Assembly (NCBI GenBank): GCA_027459765.1 | Contig: DAIDHD010000006.1 | Location: forward strand, 62,001 to 126,000 | DNA from: Gammaproteobacteria bacterium | Lineage (GTDB): Bacteria; Pseudomonadota; Gammaproteobacteria; Steroidobacterales; Steroidobacteraceae | Length of the DNA: 64,000 bases | Direction of reading: 5' to 3' | Shown here: in pieces, positions 1 to 9,679 of the stretch | How the letters are laid out: each line of letters begins with the position of its first letter | Position numbering within the stretch: the stretch's first letter is position 1 | Notes under the pieces: model-generated | Database searches by the model: none | Seen by the model: only the letters and a program-made list of their open reading frames with translations | What the model was told of the DNA's origin: nothing | Made by a program: the position numbers and the translations under genes

Positions 1-1
1 C

Positions 2-370
2 ACGACGCTCGCGGCGATGGAGAAGCGTCTGCGCGCCGCCGGGGCGGCCGTGCGTCCGCGGGTGGTGTTCATGTCGGTGGACCCGCGCCGCGACACCCCG
101 GCGCAGCTCGCGCGCTACGTGCCCTACTTCGATCCGGAGTTCCTGGGCGTGACAGCGCGGGACCAGGCCGCGGTGCAGGCCGTGGCGCAACGGCTCGGCG
201 TGAACGTGACCATCCACGAGGAGCACGACGGGTCCTACACCGTCGATCACTCCGGCGCGATCTTCGTCATCGATCCGAACGCGCGCGTGGCGGCCATCCT
301 CACCGGCCCCTACAGCGCGGCCGCCCTGGTCGGCGATTTCCAGCACCTGGTCGCCGCGGCGCGCTCATGA
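2..370 (+). CDS. SCO1/SenC/PrrC family copper protein, C-terminal part (5' end outside window)
   Basis: The reading frame is open from the first bases of the window, so the gene begins upstream and only about 122 residues are seen. The visible part has the thioredoxin-fold pattern of Sco proteins: VVFMSVDPRRDTP, then DPEFLGVTA, then a conserved histidine in YTVDHSGAIFVIDP. The first visible residues (TTLAAMEKRL) fit the stretch just after the family CxxxC copper motif, which would lie outside the window. Sco proteins are membrane-anchored and deliver copper to, or keep reduced, the CuA centre of cytochrome c oxidase. The stop overlaps the start of psd by 4 bases (ATGA), so the two are probably co-translated. 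The internal ATG at 17 is unlikely to be the true start. Confidence 0.85.
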   Translation, partial: TTLAAMEKRLRAAGAAVRPRVVFMSVDPRRDTPAQLARYVPYFDPEFLGVTARDQAAVQAVAQRLGVNVTIHEEHDGSYTVDHSGAIFVIDPNARVAAILTGPYSAAALVGDFQHLVAAARS

Positions 371-1260
371 GCGGCGCTGCGCAGCCGCCGGCACCCGCGC
401 CCGGCGAGGCGGCGTTCGTCGCCCTGCAGTATCTTCTGCCGCAGCACGCGCTGTCGCGGTTGCTGCACGCAGTCGCGCGCGCCCGTGCGCCGTGGCTCAA
501 GAACGCGCTGGTGCGCACCTTCCTGCGCCTCTACCGCATCGACATGAGCGAAGCGGCGCAGCCCGACCCGTTCGCCTACGGGAGCTTCAACGAATTCTTC
601 ACCCGCGCCCTGCGCTCCGACGCGCGCCGCATCGACGCCGCCCCGGACAGCATCGTCTCGCCGGTGGACGGCGCGATCAGCGAGTGCGGGGCCATCGAAG
701 GGGACACGCTGCTGCAGGCCAAGGGCCGCCGCTACCGGCTCGACGAGCTGCTCGCCGGCCAGCCGTGGGCGGCGGCGTTCACGGGCGGCGTGTTCGCGAC
801 CATTTACCTCGCGCCCTACGACTACCACCGCATCCACATGCCGCTCGACGGCCGCCTGGAGGCGTGCGTGTACGTGCCGGGACGGCTGTTCAGCGTCAAT
901 GCCGCGACCGCGCGCCGCGTACCGCGGCTGTTCGCCCGCAACGAGCGCATCCTCACCCTGTTCGACACCGCCGTCGGCCGGGTGGCGCTGGTCATGGTCG
1001 GCGCCCTGAACGTGGGCAGCATGGCGACGGTGTGGGCGGGCGACGTGACGCCGGCGCCGCGGCGCGCGTTGAGCGTGCTGCCGGTGCCGCAGCTGACGCT
1101 CGCCAAGGGCGCCGAGGTCGGCCGCTTCAACTTGGGTTCGACGGTGATCCTGCTGTTCGAACCCGGACGCGCCACACTGCGGCCACGGCTGGCCGCGGGT
1201 GCCAAGCTCAAGCTGGGCGAGTCGATTGCGCTCGCCGCGCCGCCCGGCGGGCGGCCGTGA
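367..1260 (+). CDS. psd: Phosphatidylserine decarboxylase proenzyme
   Basis: This 297-residue protein is an archaetidyl/phosphatidylserine decarboxylase of the usual gammaproteobacterial length. It converts phosphatidylserine to phosphatidylethanolamine at the inner membrane. The self-cleavage motif LGST lies at residues 256-259; cleavage before Ser258 would create the pyruvoyl group. Other visible motifs are SPVDGAIS (Asp101) and DYHRIHMP (His157), the other members of the autocleavage triad. The ATG overlaps the upstream Sco-type gene by 4 bases and its stop overlaps the GTG start of epmA by 4 bases, making a compact three-gene unit. Confidence 0.95.
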   Translation: MSGAAQPPAPAPGEAAFVALQYLLPQHALSRLLHAVARARAPWLKNALVRTFLRLYRIDMSEAAQPDPFAYGSFNEFFTRALRSDARRIDAAPDSIVSPVDGAISECGAIEGDTLLQAKGRRYRLDELLAGQPWAAAFTGGVFATIYLAPYDYHRIHMPLDGRLEACVYVPGRLFSVNAATARRVPRLFARNERILTLFDTAVGRVALVMVGALNVGSMATVWAGDVTPAPRRALSVLPVPQLTLAKGAEVGRFNLGSTVILLFEPGRATLRPRLAAGAKLKLGESIALAAPPGGRP

Positions 1261-2246
1261 ACGGCGAGCCGAGCGATCTGCCGGCGCGGGAATGGCGCCC
1301 GACCGCGAACCTCGCCGCGCTGCGCCGGCGCGCGTCCATGCTCGCCGCTGCACGCGCGTTCTTCGCCGAGCGCGGCGTGCTCGAAGTGGAGACCCCGAGC
1401 TTGAGCGCCGCCACGGTGACCGACCCGCAGATCGAATCGCTGTCGACCCGGGTCGCGGGCCTCGCGGGCCCGCGCCACCTGGTCACCTCGCCGGAATTCC
1501 ACATGAAGCGCCTGCTCGCCGCCGGCAGCGGCGACATCTACCAGATCGGCAAGGTGTTCCGGGACGGCGAGTACGGCCGCTGGCACAACCCCGAATTCAC
1601 CATGATCGAGTGGTACCGGCTCGGCATGGACGACGCCGCCTTGATGGACGAGGTGGAAGCGCTGGTGGCACGGCTCCTCGCGCCGCAGCGCGTGCTGCCG
1701 GCCTCGGAACGGCTCACCTACGCCGAGGCCCTGCGCCGCCACGCCGGCGTCGATCCCCATGCCGCCACCGAGGCGGCGCTCGACGCCGCCGCGCGACGCC
1801 ACGGCGTGGCCTGCGACGCCGAACTAGACCGCGACGGCAAGCTCGATCTGCTCATGGGACTCGTGGCGGGGCCACGGCTGGGCCGCGGCCGTCCCTGCTT
1901 CGTCTGCGACTACCCCGCCTCGCAGGCGGCGCTGGCGCGCCTGAAGCCGGGCGAACCGCCGGTGGCGGCCCGGTTCGAGCTCTACGTCGAGGGCATCGAG
2001 CTCGCCAACGGCTTCCACGAACTCGCCGACGCCGTCGAGCAGCGCGCACGCTTCCAGAGCGACCTCGCGACGCGGGCTGCGCGCGGCGCGCCGCAGCCGC
2101 CGGTGGACGAGCGGCTGCTGGCGGCGCTCGCCGCCGGCATGCCGGACTGCGCCGGCGTGGCGCTGGGGTTCGATCGCCTGGTGGCGGTGGCCCTCGGGGC
2201 GGACCGGCTCGCCGAGGCGATGGCCTTCGACGCGGAAGGCGCCTGA
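1257..2246 (+). CDS. epmA: Elongation factor P--(R)-beta-lysine ligase
   Basis: EpmA (GenX/PoxA/YjeA) is a class II lysyl-tRNA-synthetase paralogue that attaches (R)-beta-lysine to a conserved lysine of EF-P. The GTG at 1257 overlaps the psd stop (GTGA) and gives 329 residues, close to the E. coli protein. Class II motifs are clear: VTSPEFHMKRLLA, then GKVFRDGEYGRWHNPEFTMIEWYR-type motif 2, then GVALGFDRLVAVALG near the C terminus. There is no N-terminal anticodon-binding domain, which separates it from LysS. Its substrate gene efp lies immediately downstream on the opposite strand. The lysine 2,3-aminomutase EpmB, which supplies beta-lysine, is not in this window. Confidence 0.95.
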   Translation: MNGEPSDLPAREWRPTANLAALRRRASMLAAARAFFAERGVLEVETPSLSAATVTDPQIESLSTRVAGLAGPRHLVTSPEFHMKRLLAAGSGDIYQIGKVFRDGEYGRWHNPEFTMIEWYRLGMDDAALMDEVEALVARLLAPQRVLPASERLTYAEALRRHAGVDPHAATEAALDAAARRHGVACDAELDRDGKLDLLMGLVAGPRLGRGRPCFVCDYPASQAALARLKPGEPPVAARFELYVEGIELANGFHELADAVEQRARFQSDLATRAARGAPQPPVDERLLAALAAGMPDCAGVALGFDRLVAVALGADRLAEAMAFDAEGA

Positions 2247-2816
2247 TCAGCCCTTGCCGCGCGACAGGTATTCGGAGGTACGGGTGTCGATGCGCACCAC
2301 CTCGCCCTCGTTGATGAACAGCGGCACGCGCACCACCGCGCCGGTCTCGAGCTTGGCGGGCTTGGAGCCGCCGGTGGCGGTGTCGCCGCGCACGCCCGGA
2401 TCGGTCTCCACCACCTTCAGCTCCATGTGCGCCGGCGGCGTGACCTGCAGCGGCACGCCGTTCCACAGCGTGATGATGCACATGGTGCCGTCCTTCAGCC
2501 ACTGCGCCGTGTCGCCCACCACGTCCTTGGCAGCGGCGATCTGTTCGAAGTTCTCCGGCACCATGAAGTGGAAGAAGTCCCCGTCGCTGTACAGGAACTG
2601 CATGTCGGTCTCGACCACGTCCGCGGCCTCGACGGTGTCGCCCGACTTCCAGGTTCGCTCGATGGTCCGGCCGGTCTTCAGGTTGCGCACGCGCACGCGA
2701 TTGAACGCCTGGCCCTTGCCGGGCTTGACCATCTCGTTCTCGACGATGACGTACGGCTCGCCGTCGATGAGGATCTTGAGTCCGGACTTGAATTCGTTGG
2801 TGCTGTAGTTCGCCAT
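2247..2816 (-). CDS. efp: Translation elongation factor P
   Basis: EF-P of 189 residues, the standard size. It binds between the P and E sites of the ribosome and relieves stalling at polyproline. The three domains are recognisable: an N-terminal KOW-like domain with KPGKGQAF, a middle OB domain and a C-terminal OB domain ending in [20 protein letters not shown]. The residue modified by EpmA is Lys34 in KPGK34G, which is intact. The ATG at 2816 gives [12 protein letters not shown], the classical N terminus. The stop codons of efp and epmA abut (2247-2249 and 2244-2246) with no space for a terminator between them. Confidence 0.97.
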   Translation of the reverse strand: MANYSTNEFKSGLKILIDGEPYVIVENEMVKPGKGQAFNRVRVRNLKTGRTIERTWKSGDTVEAADVVETDMQFLYSDGDFFHFMVPENFEQIAAAKDVVGDTAQWLKDGTMCIITLWNGVPLQVTPPAHMELKVVETDPGVRGDTATGGSKPAKLETGAVVRVPLFINEGEVVRIDTRTSEYLSRGKG

Positions 2817-2995
2817 CGCGTGACCTGAAAGGGGGAGAAAACGGGCGCGTATCATAGCCGCATCCGTCCCCCGGACGCCAATTTGCGGCGGCGGATGAAT
2901 GCGCCGCGACCTGGACGCCGTTCCCGGAATTCGCCGAATTGCCGGTGCTACACTCCGGGCACCTTCGAGGGGCAGGCTGACGAGGACACAGCGAC

Positions 2996-5056
2996 GTGAG
3001 TGACACCGGGGCCGTACCCATGATCGTGATGACGCGGTCACAGGACCACGTCGAGGCGATCAACAGCACGCTGCGCAAGGCCGGCCACCCCGTGCACTGC
3101 ACCTGGCTGCCCGACGCGGGCGATCTGGGGGACGCCCTCACCCAGCTCAACCCGGACATGCTGGTGGTGTTCATCGAGGAGCTCGGCCTGGAGCTCTCCG
3201 CCATCATCCGCATCAGGCAGCAGAGCGCGCCCGAGATGCCCGTGCTGGTGGTGCGTTCGTCGGTGGACGAGACCGCCATTGCCGAGGCGATGCGCCAGGG
3301 CGCCCAGGACGTCGTCACCCTCGAGAACCGCGACCGCCTGCAGGCGGTGGCCTCGCGCGAACTGCGCGCCTTCAGGCTCGAGCGGGCCTTCTCGGCAACG
3401 CTGTCCTCCGCGCGCGAGTACCGTGAACAGCTGCAGCACTTCCTGGAAGGTTCGGCGGACGCGATCACGCACGTTCAGGAGGGCATCGTCGTCGACGCCA
3501 ACCGCGCCTGGCTCGAGCTGTTCGGCTACGAGGGCGACGACGTGCTGACCGGCACGCCGATCATGGACCTGTTCGAGCAGGAGACGCACGCCGCGCTCAA
3601 GGGCGCGCTCACGGCCTGCCTGCAGGGCAAGTGGACCGATCACGTGCTCAAGGTTCAGGCGCTGCTCTCCGACGGCTCGGCCCTGGCCCTGGAGCTCACC
3701 CTCGCGCGCACCGACTTCGAGAACGAGCCCGCGGTGCGCATCAGCATTCCGGCGCGCAACCGCCAGGAGGAGGACGTCGAGTCGGAGCTCGCGGTGGCGG
3801 TGCGCAACGACGCTACCACCGGACTGCTGCAACAACGCCACCTCATCGCCGCGGTGCGCGAGCGCTGCGCCCACCCCGTCAAGGGCGGAGTGCGCCAATT
3901 CGCGCTCGTCAAGCCGGACCGCTTCGCGCAGATCCAGGCCTCGATCGGCGTGCTCGCGAGCGAGGACTTCCTCGCACAGCTCGCCGACGTGGTGCGCGCC
4001 CAGCTGACGCCCAACGACATCGCCGGCCGGTTCGGCGGCAACGGCCTGCTGGTGATGCTCGAGCGCGGCACGTCGCGCGACGTCGAGGCGTGGGCCGAGA
4101 ACGTGGTCAAGCGCGTGGGCGAGCACGTGTTCTCGATCGACGACAAGACGATAGCGGCCTCGGCGACCGTGGGTCTCGGGCTCATGCCGGGCGGCAAGCC
4201 CGACGTCGGCGCCGCCGTCGGCGACGCGGTGGCGGCCACGCGCCGCGGCCGCGAACTCGGCGGCAACCGGATGCACGCGGTGGTCAAGACCGACGCCGAC
4301 GCGCGCGTGCAGGCGTACGACGTCATCTGGGTCAAGCACATCAAGAGCGCCCTCATGGAGAACCGCTTTCGGCTGGTGCAACAGCCGATCGCGAGCCTGC
4401 TCGGCGAGGACAAGGGCATGTTCGACGTGCTCGTGCGCATGCTCGACGAGAACGGCAACGAGGTGCTGCCCACCGAATTCATCGCCGCCGCCGAGCGCAA
4501 CGACCTGATGAAGAACATCGACCGCTGGGTGATCGGCGCGTCCATGTCGTTCGCGGCGAACCGCAAGGCCGGCTGCATCTTCGTGCGCGTCTCCAAGGAC
4601 ACGGTGCTCGACAAGAGCGTCGTCGGCTGGCTCGAGACCCAGCTGCGCTCCCTCAAGTTCGATCCGAAGCGGCTCTGCATCCAGGTGAGCGAGGAGCTCG
4701 CCAACCTCTACGTGCAGCAGACCAAGGCGCTCGCCGAAAGCCTCGGCAAGCTCGGCTTCCGGTTCGCCCTGGAACACTTCGGCTCCGGGCGCGATCCGTT
4801 GCGGCTGCTCGCCGAGGTGAACGCCAACTTCATCAAGGTGGACGGCACGCTTATGCAGGGCCTCTCGACCAACCAGGCGCTGCAGCAGCGGGTCAAATCC
4901 TACGTCGAGGCCGCCAAGCGCAAGGGCGTGGAGACCATCGCCGAGCGCGTCGAGGACGCCAACACCATGGCGGTGCTGTGGCAGCTCGGCGTGGAGTTCA
5001 TCCAGGGCTACTTCGTCAACGCCCCGGAGGACGTCACCATGTCGGGAGACCGCTAG
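2996..5056 (+). CDS. FimX-like type IV pilus c-di-GMP receptor (REC-PAS-degenerate GGDEF-degenerate EAL)
   Basis: This 686-residue protein has the architecture and length of FimX, the c-di-GMP receptor that promotes type IV pilus assembly at the cell pole. A receiver-like domain covers about 8-125, PAS about 145-265, GGDEF about 270-430 and EAL about 440-680. The GGDEF signature reads RFGGNGLL (347-351 GGNGL), so cyclase activity is unlikely. The EAL signature reads FDVLVRM (477-479 DVL), so phosphodiesterase activity is also unlikely, as in FimX, which binds c-di-GMP without turning it over. The GTG at 2996 has a GAGG about 11 bases upstream; an ATG at 3020 is the alternative. Orthology to FimX is inferred from architecture. 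Confidence 0.85.
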   Translation: MSDTGAVPMIVMTRSQDHVEAINSTLRKAGHPVHCTWLPDAGDLGDALTQLNPDMLVVFIEELGLELSAIIRIRQQSAPEMPVLVVRSSVDETAIAEAMRQGAQDVVTLENRDRLQAVASRELRAFRLERAFSATLSSAREYREQLQHFLEGSADAITHVQEGIVVDANRAWLELFGYEGDDVLTGTPIMDLFEQETHAALKGALTACLQGKWTDHVLKVQALLSDGSALALELTLARTDFENEPAVRISIPARNRQEEDVESELAVAVRNDATTGLLQQRHLIAAVRERCAHPVKGGVRQFALVKPDRFAQIQASIGVLASEDFLAQLADVVRAQLTPNDIAGRFGGNGLLVMLERGTSRDVEAWAENVVKRVGEHVFSIDDKTIAASATVGLGLMPGGKPDVGAAVGDAVAATRRGRELGGNRMHAVVKTDADARVQAYDVIWVKHIKSALMENRFRLVQQPIASLLGEDKGMFDVLVRMLDENGNEVLPTEFIAAAERNDLMKNIDRWVIGASMSFAANRKAGCIFVRVSKDTVLDKSVVGWLETQLRSLKFDPKRLCIQVSEELANLYVQQTKALAESLGKLGFRFALEHFGSGRDPLRLLAEVNANFIKVDGTLMQGLSTNQALQQRVKSYVEAAKRKGVETIAERVEDANTMAVLWQLGVEFIQGYFVNAPEDVTMSGDR

Positions 5057-5081
5057 CCCCCCGACGGCCAGCCCCCGACCG

Positions 5082-7343
5082 CTAACCCTCGCCGGCGGCG
5101 CCGACCTCCAGCCGGTCGATCAGCTTGTAGGCACGCGAGAAACGCTGCCGGCGCTGCCCCTTCCGGTCGCGGAACTGGCCCAGGTCATCGTATTTCAATC
5201 GCATCGGTGCGCTCGCGCCGCTGTGCACGGTGAGCACCTCGCCGGGCGCGACCACCGCCATCGCCACCAGGTACTCGTCGCGGTCGGCGGACTTCTTGCC
5301 CGGAATGCCGTACAGGTTCTGGCCCTTGCCGGCGCTCATCGTCTCGATCTCGCCCACCGGCAGCGCAAGCACCTCGCCGACGTTGTTCACGAGCACGGCA
5401 AGGGCGGCGTCGTGGCCGACTGGCTGCGCGGGCAGCACCTGCGCCTTCTCCGGCACCTTCAGCACCTGCTTGCCCTTCTTGTTGCGGGCATACAGATCGC
5501 CGAGCCGGGCGACGAACCCGTAGCCGGAGTCGGTGGCGAGCAGCCAGCGGTCGTCGGCCTCGCCGAGCAGCACCGCCGCGAAGGTGGCGCCGTCCGGCGG
5601 GTCGACGCGGCCCGAGAGGGGCTCGCCGTAGCCGCGCGCGGCGGGCAACTCGTGCGCGTCCAGGCTGTAGGCGCGGCCGGTGGAGTCGACGAACACCGCC
5701 TGCTGCAGGTTGCGGCCGCGAGCAGCGGCCTGGAACTCGTCGCCGGACTTGAAGCTCAGGGCGCGCGCGTCTATGTCGTGACCCTTCGCGGCGCGCACCC
5801 AGCCGAGGCGCGACAGCACCACGGTAACGGGCTCGGCGGTCAGCAGTTCGGTCTCGGAGATGGCCTGCGCCGCCTCGCGCTCGATCAGCCGGGTGCGCCG
5901 CTCGTCGCCGTACTCCTCGGCGTCCTCGACGAGTTCCTCGCGCACCAGCTTGGTCAGGCGCGCCTTGCTCTTCAGGATGGCGTCGATATCCTGGCGCTCG
6001 GCGGCCAGGCGCTTCTGCTCCTCGCGGATCTTCATCTCCTCGAGGCGCGCGAGGTGGCGCAGCTTGGTCTCGAGGATCGCCTCGGCCTGCTCCTCGGAGA
6101 GGCCGAAGCGCGCGATCAAGGCGCGCTTGGGCTCCTCCTCGGTGCGCACGATGCGGATCACCTCGTCGAGATTGAGGTAGGCGATCAGAAGTCCATCGAG
6201 GATGTGCAGCCTGGCGTCGAGCTTGCCGAGACGGTGCCGCAGCCGGCGGGTGACGGTGGTCTTGCGAAACTCCAGCCACTCCAGCAGCAGCGCCTTCAGG
6301 CCCAGCACGCGCGGCCGGCCGTCGAGGCCGATCACGTTGAGGTTGACGCGGTAGGATCGCTCGAGGTCGGTGGTCGCGAAGAGATGGGCCATCAGCGCCT
6401 CGACGTCCACGCGGTTCGACTTCGGCACGATCACCAGGCGTATCGGGTTCTCGTGATCCGACTCGTCGCGGATGTCCTCGACCATCGGCAGCTTCTTCTG
6501 CTGCATCTGCGCGCCGATCTGCTCGAGCACCTTCGCGCCGGACACCTGGTAGGGCAGCGCCTCGATCACGATCTCGCCGTCCTCGATCGAGTAGGTGGCG
6601 CGCGCCTTGAAGGCGCCGGCGCCGGTCTCGTACATCTGCACGATTTCCTCGCGCGGCGAGACGATCTCCGCGCCGGTCGGCAGGTCGGGTCCCTTCACGT
6701 GCGTCATCAGGCGGCGCGTCGAGAGCTCCGGGTCGTCGAGCAGCGCCACGCAGGCCTTGACCACCTCGCGCAGGTTGTGCGGCGGGATGTCCGTGGCCAT
6801 GCCCACGGCGATGCCGGAACCGCCGTTGAGCAGGAGGTTCGGCACCCGCGCCGGCAACAGCGTCGGCTCCTCGAGCGAGCCGTCGAAGTTCGGGGTCCAA
6901 TCGACCGTGTCGGCCTCCAGTTCGCGCAGCAGGAGGTCGGCGTAGCGGGTCAGCCGCGACTCGGTGTAGCGCATGGCGGCGAAGGACTTCGGATCGTCCG
7001 TGGAACCCCAGTTGCCCTGGCCGTCCACCAGCGGATACCGGTAGGCGAAGTCCTGCGCCATGTGCACCATGGCCTCGTAGCAGGCCGCGTCGCCGTGCGG
7101 GTGGAACTTGCCGATCACGTCGCCGACCGTGCGCGCGGACTTCTTGTGCTTGGCGCCGGCCGCGAGCCCGAGCTCGCTCATCGCATAGACGATGCGCCGC
7201 TGCACGGGCTTCAGGCCGTCGGCGAGGCTCGGCAACGCACGGTCGAGGATGACGTACATCGAGTAGTCGAGGTACGCGCGCTCGGCGAAGGTCTTGAGCG
7301 AGAGCCGCTCGACGCCTTCGAAATTCAGTTCCTGATCCTTCAT
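5082..7343 (-). CDS. parC: DNA topoisomerase IV subunit A
   Basis: ParC of 753 residues is the breakage-reunion subunit that decatenates daughter chromosomes with ParE. The catalytic tyrosine is Tyr126 in [11 protein letters not shown], and the DNA-gate region [11 protein letters not shown] precedes it. The C-terminal part (from about 500) is the ParC-type beta-pinwheel rather than the longer GyrA one. The quinolone-target stretch reads [10 protein letters not shown], so the serine of E. coli ParC (Ser80) is alanine here (Ala86), while the acidic residue (Glu90) is kept. It lies 28 bases downstream of parE on the same strand, so the pair is probably one operon. Pairing with ParE makes ParC far more likely than GyrA. 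Confidence 0.95.
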   Translation of the reverse strand: MKDQELNFEGVERLSLKTFAERAYLDYSMYVILDRALPSLADGLKPVQRRIVYAMSELGLAAGAKHKKSARTVGDVIGKFHPHGDAACYEAMVHMAQDFAYRYPLVDGQGNWGSTDDPKSFAAMRYTESRLTRYADLLLRELEADTVDWTPNFDGSLEEPTLLPARVPNLLLNGGSGIAVGMATDIPPHNLREVVKACVALLDDPELSTRRLMTHVKGPDLPTGAEIVSPREEIVQMYETGAGAFKARATYSIEDGEIVIEALPYQVSGAKVLEQIGAQMQQKKLPMVEDIRDESDHENPIRLVIVPKSNRVDVEALMAHLFATTDLERSYRVNLNVIGLDGRPRVLGLKALLLEWLEFRKTTVTRRLRHRLGKLDARLHILDGLLIAYLNLDEVIRIVRTEEEPKRALIARFGLSEEQAEAILETKLRHLARLEEMKIREEQKRLAAERQDIDAILKSKARLTKLVREELVEDAEEYGDERRTRLIEREAAQAISETELLTAEPVTVVLSRLGWVRAAKGHDIDARALSFKSGDEFQAAARGRNLQQAVFVDSTGRAYSLDAHELPAARGYGEPLSGRVDPPDGATFAAVLLGEADDRWLLATDSGYGFVARLGDLYARNKKGKQVLKVPEKAQVLPAQPVGHDAALAVLVNNVGEVLALPVGEIETMSAGKGQNLYGIPGKKSADRDEYLVAMAVVAPGEVLTVHSGASAPMRLKYDDLGQFRDRKGQRRQRFSRAYKLIDRLEVGAAGEG

Positions 7344-7371
7344 CGCTCGTGATCCGTTGATTGGGGCGCGC

Positions 7372-9258
7372 TCACAGGCGCGCGAGGTTGCCCTTGCTCT
7401 CCAGCCACTCGCGGCGGTCGGCGGCGCGCTTCTTGGCGAGGAGCATGTCCATGAGCTGGTCCGGCCCGTCGTGCGCGTCGATCGCGAGCTGCACCAGCCG
7501 CCGGGTCGCCGGCGCCATCGTGGTCTCGCGCAGCTGCGTCGGGCTCATCTCGCCGAGGCCCTTGAAGCGCGTGACCACGGGCCGGGTGCGCGGGCTCTCG
7601 GCGGCGATGCGCGCGAGCGCCCGATCCCGCTCGGGCTCGTCGAGTGCGTACACCACTTCCTTGCCGGCGTCGATACGAAACAGCGGCGGCATGCACACGA
7701 ACACGTGACCCGCCTGCACGAGCGGGCGGTAGTGCCGCAGGAACAGCGCCGACAGGAGCGTGGCGATGTGCTGGCCGTCGCTGTCGGCGTCGGCGAGTAT
7801 GCAGATCTTGTGATAACGCAGCCCGGCGATGTCGCTCGATCCGGGTTCGACGCCGATCGCCACGCTGATGTTGTGCACCTCCTGGGAGGCGAGCACCTCG
7901 CGCGTCTCGGCCTCCCAGGTGTTCAGGATCTTGCCGCGCAACGGCATGATCGCCTGGGTGAGCCGGTCGCGCGCCTGTTTGGCCGAGCCGCCGGCCGAGT
8001 CACCCTCCACGAGGAACAGTTCGCTGCGCGTCGGATCCTGGTTCACGCAGTCGGCGAGCTTGCCGGGCAGTGCTGGCCCGGCGACCACGCGCTTGCGGGT
8101 CACCTTCTGCGACTCGCGAGCGCGGGCCTGCGCGTTGGCGATGGCGAGCGAGGCGATGCGCTCGCCGAGGTCCGGGTGCTGGTTCAACCAGAGCGCGAAG
8201 GCGTCCTTGATCACGCCCTGGACGAGGCCCGCGGACTCGCGCGAGGACAGTTTCTCCTTGGTCTGGCCCGCGAACTGGGGCTCGCGCATCTTCAGCGACA
8301 GCACGAAGCTCACGCCGTCCCAGACGTCGTCCGGCGAGAGCTTGATGCCCCGCGGCACCAGGTTGCGGAACTCGCAGAACTCGCGCACCGCGTCGGCGGC
8401 GCCCGCGCGCAGGCCATTGACGTGCGTGCCGCCCTCCACCGTCGGGATCAGGTTCACGTAGCTCTCGGTGACTCGCCGCTCGCCGTCGGTGACCCACGCG
8501 AACGCCCAGTCGACCGCGCCGTCCGGCAGGTCGCGACGTCCGTAGAAAGTCTCCGCGGGCAGCCACTGCCCCGCTCCGAGTTGCTCGGCCAGGTATTCGT
8601 GCAGACCGCCGGTGTAGAACCACTCGTCGCGCTCGCCGGTCGCCTCGTTGGTCAGCGTGACCTTCAGCTTCGGGCAGAGCACCGCCTTGGCGCGCAGCAC
8701 CTGCTTCAGGTTCGGCAGCGCGAACTTGTCGGTGTCGAAGTACTTCGGGTCCGGCCAGAAGCGCACCGTCGTTCCGGTCTTGGACTTCGCCACGTCGCCG
8801 ACCACCGTCAGCGGACCGCGCGGCCGGCCGTCGGCGTAACTCTGGTTGTATTCCTTGCCGCCGCGCCGCACCCAGACCTCGAGGTGCCGCGAGAGCGCGT
8901 TCACCACCGACACGCCGACGCCGTGCAGACCGCCGGAGTGCTGATAGGTCTTGTCGTTGAATTTGCCGCCCGCGTGCAGTCGCGTGAGGATGAGCTCGAC
9001 ACCGCTCACCTTCTCCCGCGGGTGCACGTCCACCGGCATGCCGCGACCGTCGTCTTCGACCTGCAGCGAGCCGTCCTTGAAGACGGTCACGTCGATGTGC
9101 TCGGCATGCCCCGCAAGCGCCTCGTCGACGCTGTTGTCGATGACCTCGTGGGCGAGGTGATTGGGCCGCGTCGTGTCCGTGTACATGCCCGGACGGCGAC
9201 GCACGGGATCGAGACCGCTCAGGACCTCGATGTCGGAGGCGGTGTAGGTCGATGCCAT
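7372..9258 (-). CDS. parE: DNA topoisomerase IV subunit B
   Basis: ParE of 628 residues supplies the ATPase and TOPRIM functions of topoisomerase IV. The GHKL ATP-binding motifs are [19 protein letters not shown] and [15 protein letters not shown]. The TOPRIM motifs are [19 protein letters not shown] and [12 protein letters not shown]. The C terminus ([11 protein letters not shown]) is standard, and the GyrB-specific insert of about 165 residues is absent, which supports ParE. It is first in a parE-parC unit, and its promoter must lie in the 125-base interval shared with the divergent small gene at 9384. Confidence 0.96.
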   Translation of the reverse strand: MASTYTASDIEVLSGLDPVRRRPGMYTDTTRPNHLAHEVIDNSVDEALAGHAEHIDVTVFKDGSLQVEDDGRGMPVDVHPREKVSGVELILTRLHAGGKFNDKTYQHSGGLHGVGVSVVNALSRHLEVWVRRGGKEYNQSYADGRPRGPLTVVGDVAKSKTGTTVRFWPDPKYFDTDKFALPNLKQVLRAKAVLCPKLKVTLTNEATGERDEWFYTGGLHEYLAEQLGAGQWLPAETFYGRRDLPDGAVDWAFAWVTDGERRVTESYVNLIPTVEGGTHVNGLRAGAADAVREFCEFRNLVPRGIKLSPDDVWDGVSFVLSLKMREPQFAGQTKEKLSSRESAGLVQGVIKDAFALWLNQHPDLGERIASLAIANAQARARESQKVTRKRVVAGPALPGKLADCVNQDPTRSELFLVEGDSAGGSAKQARDRLTQAIMPLRGKILNTWEAETREVLASQEVHNISVAIGVEPGSSDIAGLRYHKICILADADSDGQHIATLLSALFLRHYRPLVQAGHVFVCMPPLFRIDAGKEVVYALDEPERDRALARIAAESPRTRPVVTRFKGLGEMSPTQLRETTMAPATRRLVQLAIDAHDGPDQLMDMLLAKKRAADRREWLESKGNLARL

Positions 9259-9383
9259 CGGATACCTCTTCGGAAGGGCGCGGAGTCTAGCACGCGCCGC
9301 GCGGCAGACGAGTCCGGCGGCGGTCGCGTGGCGGGCCTGCCGCGCTGGCGAGCGCGCGCCGATTGGGCTATCGTTTCGTCATC

Positions 9384-9650
9384 ATGGGAATCGCAAACGC
9401 CCACAACCTCGCGCACGCCATACCGGTGAGCCCCAAGCCCTTCGGCATCCGCGTACGGCTGAAGCCCGGCGACCCGTTCGCCAAGGTGCTGGGGGCCGAC
9501 TGGCAGCGCGAACACTGGTTCTTCACCGCGGCCGAGCGCGACGCCCGGCTCGCCGACATGATGCGCAAGCACGAGTACTCGCGGGTCGGCGACCAGCCGG
9601 CGCTGGTGTTCGAGAAGGTCGAGAAGCTCGCCGAGAGCCGCGGGCTGTAG
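9384..9650 (+). CDS. Small conserved-looking protein of unknown function
   Basis: An 88-residue soluble protein starting MGIANAHNLAHAIPVSPKPFGIRVRL. It has no signal peptide or membrane segment. The second half (ADWQREHWFFTAAERDARLADMMRKHEYSRVGDQPALVFEKVEKL) looks like a compact alpha/beta protein rich in charged and aromatic residues. An in-frame ATG at 9363 would add seven residues (MGYRFVI), but the 9384 start gives a more protein-like N terminus. It is divergent from parE and convergent with the patatin gene. I do not recognise the family and assign no function. Confidence 0.6.
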   Translation: MGIANAHNLAHAIPVSPKPFGIRVRLKPGDPFAKVLGADWQREHWFFTAAERDARLADMMRKHEYSRVGDQPALVFEKVEKLAESRGL

Positions 9651-9679
9651 GCAATCCGGCGCCGGTTGCGCGCGGCGCG

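Noticed and set aside
5057-5081. Possible terminator between the convergent FimX-like and parC genes
   Set aside because: The 25-base gap is C-rich but has no stem followed by a T run.
5223-7352. A 709-codon open frame on the plus strand across parC
   Set aside because: It is the antisense of parC; in this GC-rich DNA opposite frames stay open. Its translation is rich in His, Arg, Val and Gly without any domain.
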